A DNA stretch of 9,484 bases from the NCBI GenBank assembly GCA_002373715.1, contig DFLI01000099.1:1-9484 (forward strand). Direction: 5' to 3'. Below, in pieces: positions 6,101 to 9,484 of this stretch. The position numbers were made by a program, and so were the translations under genes. How positions within the stretch are numbered: position 1 is the first letter of the stretch; every line of letters begins with the position of its first letter. The notes beneath the pieces were generated by a model. The model was not told the DNA's origin. It saw only the letters and a program-made list of their open reading frames with translations, and did not search any database. Source of the DNA: Bacteroidales bacterium UBA3623. GTDB lineage: Bacteria > Bacteroidota > Bacteroidia > Bacteroidales > UBA932.

Positions 6101-8743
6101 TTACCGGGAAGACCCGGACAGGCTGTTTCTGAGGCTGCCGCCACCACTGCTGCCGCTGCCTCCGAACGAGGCGCTGCTGGCGCGGGAGGAGAGCGTCTTC
6201 ATGGCACCCAGACGGGGATAGAAGGGCCAGCTGATGCCAAACTTGAACATCGCCGGAGCCTGGATGTAATGGTGGGCGGTGAAGTAATCCTTGTCCTGCA
6301 TGGGCCAGCCCTTGCCGATGTTTTCCATCTTGAGGAAAATACAGCACTTCTTCCACTGCATATTCACGAAGACGTCTATGACGGGCGTATTGCCGTACTT
6401 TTCTTCGTTCTGCAGGTGGAAGACGCCGGCCACCGGGTTGTAGGCGGGGGCATACCACAGGGTATTGAAGCGCACGTTGGCACCTATCTGCATCTGCAGC
6501 ACCTTAGGGTCTACGATGTTGAACTGAAGGTACCAGCGGAGGTTGAGAGCCAGCAGGGGCAGGGGAAGTACCTCCTGGTTGGAAGAAATCTGCAAAAGGG
6601 CCGAGTTGTCCAGATGGACGGGGCCGAAGGCAAAGTCCTTGGTGAGGGCGGCCGACAGCACGCTCATGGGAGTGGTGTTCTGACGGGCTACCGCCAGGGT
6701 GTCGTAGTATACGTTATTGGCCAGCAGGGCATAGCCCACCTGGGCGTGGAGTTTCCAGCGGGGGATGTCCAGCCGCGCTTCGATGCGCGTGGTGGATGTC
6801 TTGGAGAAGTCGTTCTCCCACTTGAAGTGGTTGGAGTAGAAATGCTGCTGGTAGAAATCCGGCTCCTGGAGACGGGTTTCGAAGCGGGCGGTCAGGGAGA
6901 TGGGGCTCTTAGGGTCTCTCCGGAAGGGGTAGAAACTCACCTTGGCGCGGGCCTTCACGTAGAAGTCTCCGGCCTCTTGCCCGGCGAAGTTCACCAGGCC
7001 CGTGGCGTCCCACTGGAAGTATCGGCCCAACATGCCCTCTGCTCCTGCATAGGCGTAGAAGCTGTTCCAGCGCTGATTGCTGCTCTTATACAGGACCTCA
7101 TTAGGGTTCTGCAGGTAGAAGGTTTGGAAACGGTTGCCCACGCCACCCTCAATCTTGGAAACGAAAGCGTCTTCCTTCCAAGGCTGGAGCCTTACGAAGA
7201 TACGGTTCTCCAGGCGCATGGTGCGCAGGGAATCGGCGCTCTTGTTGGGATTGATATAGAAGTTGTCGTGGTAGAAGGTTTTCAGGCGGGCATCCGTATT
7301 GTCTACGTATTTCTTGGTATAAGTGGTGTACTCCGTGGAGGTGCCTATGAAGCCCGTGGTGATGTTGGTGTTCACCGTGTCGGCCTTTACCCAGGAGGTG
7401 TCTCCGCGGTGGCGCAGGGTTTCTATGAAGTCGAAGGGGATGCGGTAGCTCTGGTCGTAGAAGAGGGTCATCTTCTTGTTCCGGTTGCTGGCGGAGGCCA
7501 GGTTGACATCTATTTCACGCACGTCCACCAGGGTGTCCCGGATCCAGTAACTGTCCTGTACACCGCCGCTTTCCTGGCGCGTATATTTGTTGTAGATGAA
7601 GCCTGCGTGGGCCAGGTAACGTTCTCCCAGATAGTTGCCCGACACAAAGTAGTTGCTGTTGCTGGTTTTCTCGTTCTTGAGGATACCGGCACCGCCGTAC
7701 CGCTTCATTTCTGCCGCCACGTTCAGGGACGGGAGGATATTCTGGGTGGTGGTGACGCGGAAGTTGTCCGATGCCAGCGTGGTGTTGGACAGCAGGTTAC
7801 CGGAGTACTCCAGCTCTGTATAAGGGGTTTTGGTATTGAACTGGGTAAGGTTATCTGCGGTATAGGTCCAGCTTTCCAGCGGCTGATAGAAGGAAGGGGA
7901 GGTTTCCTTATCTCTTTCAAACCAGTTGTACTGCTGCACGGCCGAACCGGGCATACCCAGCCAGGAGGCCCCTACGTCGTTACGCATGAACGGGTAGTCG
8001 TAGAAGTGGTAGTTGGCCGTGGTGTCCCACTCGAAGACCTCCATGCTGTTATACAGACGGTCGTGCTTCCAGGTTACCAGGCGCTTGTACTGCAGGGAGT
8101 CCGGCAGGAAGGAAGTTTCCAGGATACGGGGCGTGTTCTGGATGGTGCTGTCCTTGATGCGCTGGAGGCTGTCTTTGCGCTTGAGGATGGAATCCTGCCT
8201 GTGGCGGATGGCCGGGAGCTTCACGTTCTCGTAGGTCCAGCGCTTGCGCTCCGCCTTGGTCATGGAGGCCCACTTGCGGTCCCATTCTGCTTTGGCTACG
8301 GCGGTAGAGTCCAGCTTGAAGAGGGAATCTATCCGGGGCCACAGGATGCTGTCTCCCTCCGCCTTGAGGGAATCTATCACTATCTTGTGGGTATAGCTGT
8401 CTTTGGTGGCCACATACCATTCATACAGGAAGGGATTGGTGTAGCGGAGGCTGTCCGGCACCTTCATGGTATCCCTGGCCAAGATGCGGGGGAGGGTATC
8501 CTCCAGGTCTCCGAAAAAGTCGAAATCCTCTTCTTCCGTGAGGGTGTCTTTCTGGTGGCGGAGCGTGGTGTCCGGAAGGGCCGGAAGCACACTGTCCTTC
8601 ACGGAGAGAACCGTATCCGGACGGTTCACCGGGAAGGATCCGTGCAGGCGCGAAGCCCGGGAGACTTCCACCCCCACCGTCTGGGCGGCGATGAATCCCG
8701 CGATGGCCAACGGCCCCAATATCTGGCTCCACAAATTTGCCAT
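6101..8743 (-). CDS. Putative outer-membrane porin (Porin_10-like)
   Basis: An 880-residue protein. After a hydrophobic N-terminus (about 5-24) comes a charged region (about 40-200) with many D-S/D-T pairs and a basic patch (KAERKRW, KRKDSLQRIKDS). The rest is a long run of alternating aromatic, polar and hydrophobic residues typical of beta-barrel strands. A strand ending in aromatic residues, FKFGISWPFY (833-842), is the likely last barrel strand. This layout fits the Bacteroidetes 'putative porin' family. A 38-residue Ser/Gly-rich tail follows. The only two cysteines are adjacent (about 800-801). The ATG at 8743 was chosen over the TTG at 8752, because the TTG lies inside the -7 promoter element. 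The N-terminus has no Lys or Arg before the hydrophobic stretch, unusual for a Sec signal. The transported solute is unknown. It is the first gene of an operon with the transglycosylase. Confidence 0.82.
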   Translation of the reverse strand: MANLWSQILGPLAIAGFIAAQTVGVEVSRASRLHGSFPVNRPDTVLSVKDSVLPALPDTTLRHQKDTLTEEEDFDFFGDLEDTLPRILARDTMKVPDSLRYTNPFLYEWYVATKDSYTHKIVIDSLKAEGDSILWPRIDSLFKLDSTAVAKAEWDRKWASMTKAERKRWTYENVKLPAIRHRQDSILKRKDSLQRIKDSTIQNTPRILETSFLPDSLQYKRLVTWKHDRLYNSMEVFEWDTTANYHFYDYPFMRNDVGASWLGMPGSAVQQYNWFERDKETSPSFYQPLESWTYTADNLTQFNTKTPYTELEYSGNLLSNTTLASDNFRVTTTQNILPSLNVAAEMKRYGGAGILKNEKTSNSNYFVSGNYLGERYLAHAGFIYNKYTRQESGGVQDSYWIRDTLVDVREIDVNLASASNRNKKMTLFYDQSYRIPFDFIETLRHRGDTSWVKADTVNTNITTGFIGTSTEYTTYTKKYVDNTDARLKTFYHDNFYINPNKSADSLRTMRLENRIFVRLQPWKEDAFVSKIEGGVGNRFQTFYLQNPNEVLYKSSNQRWNSFYAYAGAEGMLGRYFQWDATGLVNFAGQEAGDFYVKARAKVSFYPFRRDPKSPISLTARFETRLQEPDFYQQHFYSNHFKWENDFSKTSTTRIEARLDIPRWKLHAQVGYALLANNVYYDTLAVARQNTTPMSVLSAALTKDFAFGPVHLDNSALLQISSNQEVLPLPLLALNLRWYLQFNIVDPKVLQMQIGANVRFNTLWYAPAYNPVAGVFHLQNEEKYGNTPVIDVFVNMQWKKCCIFLKMENIGKGWPMQDKDYFTAHHYIQAPAMFKFGISWPFYPRLGAMKTLSSRASSASFGGSGSSGGGSLRNSLSGSSR
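6104..6117 (-). other. Small GC hairpin at the porin stop codon
   Basis: In the porin mRNA the last codons form CCGGG-UCUU-CCCGG, a perfect 5-base-pair stem with a 4-base loop, directly followed by UAA and then 12 bases to the transglycosylase AUG. There is no U-run, so it is not a standard terminator. It could protect a processed 3' end or lower expression of the second gene. It could also be chance in GC-rich codons. Confidence 0.3.
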
Positions 8744-8747
8744 ATCA

Positions 8748-8787
8748 TGCAAATATACGAATTACGCAGAAACTAGGCAAATTCGTG
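8748..8787 (-). promoter_or_regulatory. Bacteroidetes-type promoter of the porin-transglycosylase operon
   Basis: On the minus strand, the -33 element TTTG is at 8781-8778 and the -7 element TATATTTG is at 8757-8750. They are 20 bases apart, a complete match to the Bacteroides primary-sigma consensus. The block shares 30 of 40 bases with the DUF6198 promoter at 3486-3525, with identical spacing. Only six bases separate the -7 element from the porin ATG at 8743, so the start of transcription should fall at or next to the start codon. Confidence 0.7.
8757..8786. repeat. Inverted repeat overlapping the porin promoter
   Basis: ACGAATT at 8757-8763 and AATTCGT at 8780-8786 are perfect 7-base inverted arms with a 16-base gap, and their centres are 23 bases apart. 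One arm touches the -7 element and the other overlaps the -33 element. The position suits an operator for a dimeric regulator. The arms are short, so chance is possible. Confidence 0.35.
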
Positions 8788-8822
8788 GGAGCGCCGGAGA
8801 TTCAATTATAACTAACAACAAT

Positions 8823-9484
8823 TTACACCCAAGGGTATTCTGTAGCAATTACGCCGGCAAAGCCCAGCACGCCCAGTACCACCAGGATAATGAGCCAGAG
8901 GACGAATATCACCAGTCCGGGCTTCCAGGAAGGGGATTTGAATCCAAAAATCATCTGAATGCCGCCGTAGAGGATTCCCACAAAGGGAAGAATCACGGCC
9001 AGGGCCGCCAGTACCATCACCCAGCCGGTACCCATCAAATCCAGGAAAGCCGGGGCATGCTCTGACAGTTCATCCAGGAAGCGGGCATAGGGAATACCGA
9101 AAAGGTCCGTCCCCTTCAGGCTCACCACTGAGAGGGAGGCCAGGCCGGAGGCGCCGGTAATGAGGAGGATAAAGCCGATTATCACCACAAACAGGCGTCC
9201 GAACTTCTGGAAGAAGTCTGACTTGGCCACTTCGCGGGCCGCGTCTCCCATTTCATGGATGCCGGCCTGCACGTTGCGGCGGATATCATCGGCCGTAGTG
9301 CCCTCTCCGTTCATGGCCCAACGGTCCTGCGCCGTGCGGGCGGCAGGCATGGCCAGCCACAGGACACAGTAAAACGCCGGCACTGACAAGCTCCACACTC
9401 CGGAGCGGAATCCTCCAAAGAAGCAGATAAGCGTGAGGGCCACAAAGCCAATGCGCAGCCAGGACACTTCAATATTAAAGTACG
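8823..9484 (-). CDS. PspC-domain membrane protein, C-terminal part (5' end outside window)
   Basis: The frame is open to the right edge and ends in TAA at 8825-8823. The edge residues YFNIEVSWLRIGFVAL, then SVPAFYCVLWLAMPAA, are the second half of a PspC domain, whose usual form is 'GGVxGGLAEYFxIDPxxVRxxF...LYxxxWxxMP'. The GTG at 9467 is therefore internal and not the start. After the domain comes a soluble linker (roughly 45-85 after that GTG) with AREVAKSDFFQKF, then three strongly hydrophobic segments (near RLFVVIIGFILLITG, WVMVLAALAVILPFVGILYGG and PGLVIFVLWLIILVVLGVLGF). PspC in enterobacteria is an inner-membrane sensor of the phage-shock response. The longer Bacteroidetes proteins are less understood and are often placed after a PadR-type regulator. 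That regulator would lie beyond this window. Confidence 0.85.
   Translation of the reverse strand, partial: YFNIEVSWLRIGFVALTLICFFGGFRSGVWSLSVPAFYCVLWLAMPAARTAQDRWAMNGEGTTADDIRRNVQAGIHEMGDAAREVAKSDFFQKFGRLFVVIIGFILLITGASGLASLSVVSLKGTDLFGIPYARFLDELSEHAPAFLDLMGTGWVMVLAALAVILPFVGILYGGIQMIFGFKSPSWKPGLVIFVLWLIILVVLGVLGFAGVIATEYPWV

Larger units (their letters stand above)
8744..8822. promoter_or_regulatory. Intergenic region between the PspC gene and the porin gene
   Basis: A 79-base gap, AT-rich at both ends. It holds the porin promoter and an inverted repeat (listed separately). I found no hairpin with a T-run, so the PspC transcript has no obvious intrinsic terminator here and may read into the porin gene. 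Confidence 0.7.

Noticed and set aside
8744..8752. TTG at 8752 as the porin start
   Set aside because: It lies within the -7 promoter element, so it would not be part of the mRNA. The ATG at 8743 is the better start.
5531..8776. Plus-strand open frame of 1081 codons
   Set aside because: It is codon-aligned with the porin and transglycosylase genes on the other strand, and its product is a Val/Gly/His/Gln-rich mirror with no recognisable domain. The minus-strand genes have clear family features.
8744..8822. Intrinsic terminator after the PspC gene
   Set aside because: No GC stem followed by a T-run is visible on the minus strand.
9465..9467. GTG as start of the PspC gene
   Set aside because: It lies in the middle of the PspC domain. 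The conserved residues YFNIE continue upstream to the window edge.
1..9484. Defence system, mobile element, CRISPR array, or tRNA/rRNA
   Set aside because: No transposase, integrase, nuclease, toxin-antitoxin or repeat-spacer pattern was seen. All gaps are under 90 bases and are accounted for.

Overview
The window looks like an ordinary core region of a GC-rich member of the Bacteroidales. The evidence is: a Porin_10-like outer-membrane protein with an Asp-Ser/Thr-rich N-terminal region; an extended PspC membrane protein of the kind common in Bacteroidetes; a DUF6198/YczE-like membrane protein; promoters of the Bacteroidetes type (TTTG about 20 bases before TAnnTTTG); and start codons with AT-rich leaders and no Shine-Dalgarno sequence. 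By eye the coding DNA is GC-rich, unlike Bacteroides itself. An Alistipes/Rikenellaceae-like or uncultured gut Bacteroidales source fits, but the genus cannot be fixed from this sequence.

Layout, left to right. (1) 1-312, plus: the 3' part of a NUDIX hydrolase, with its NUDIX box at the left edge. (2) 1460-309, minus: a LolC/LolE-like FtsX-family permease, directly downstream of and overlapping (3) 3460-1454, minus: an M13 (neprilysin/PepO-type) zinc metallopeptidase with a lipoprotein signal. (4) 3461-3544: an 84-base divergent promoter region. (5) 3545-4222 and (6) 4215-5168, plus: a DUF6198 membrane protein and a bile acid:sodium symporter (BASS)-like transporter with overlapping reading frames. 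(7) 6088-5165, minus: an MltF-like lytic transglycosylase with a shortened solute-binding module. (8) 8743-6101, minus: a large putative porin that is cotranscribed with and upstream of (7). (9) 8744-8822: the porin promoter region. (10) 9484-8823, minus: a PspC-domain membrane protein cut by the right edge.

Most of the genes concern the cell envelope: outer-membrane pore, peptidoglycan cleavage, lipoprotein or envelope ABC export, envelope protease, inner-membrane transporters and a PspC-type stress protein. The region is very compact. Non-coding DNA totals about 175 bases in three gaps, and both convergent gene pairs overlap by exactly four bases at their stop codons.

I see no defence system, mobile element, CRISPR array, tRNA or rRNA, and no clearly new multi-gene system. 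The best non-trivial signal is a 40-base promoter block shared by the DUF6198/BASS operon and the porin operon. In it, 11 of 11 bases at the -33 side and 15 of 17 at the -7 side match at identical spacing. At the porin this block ends so close to the start codon that the mRNA should be leaderless or nearly so.
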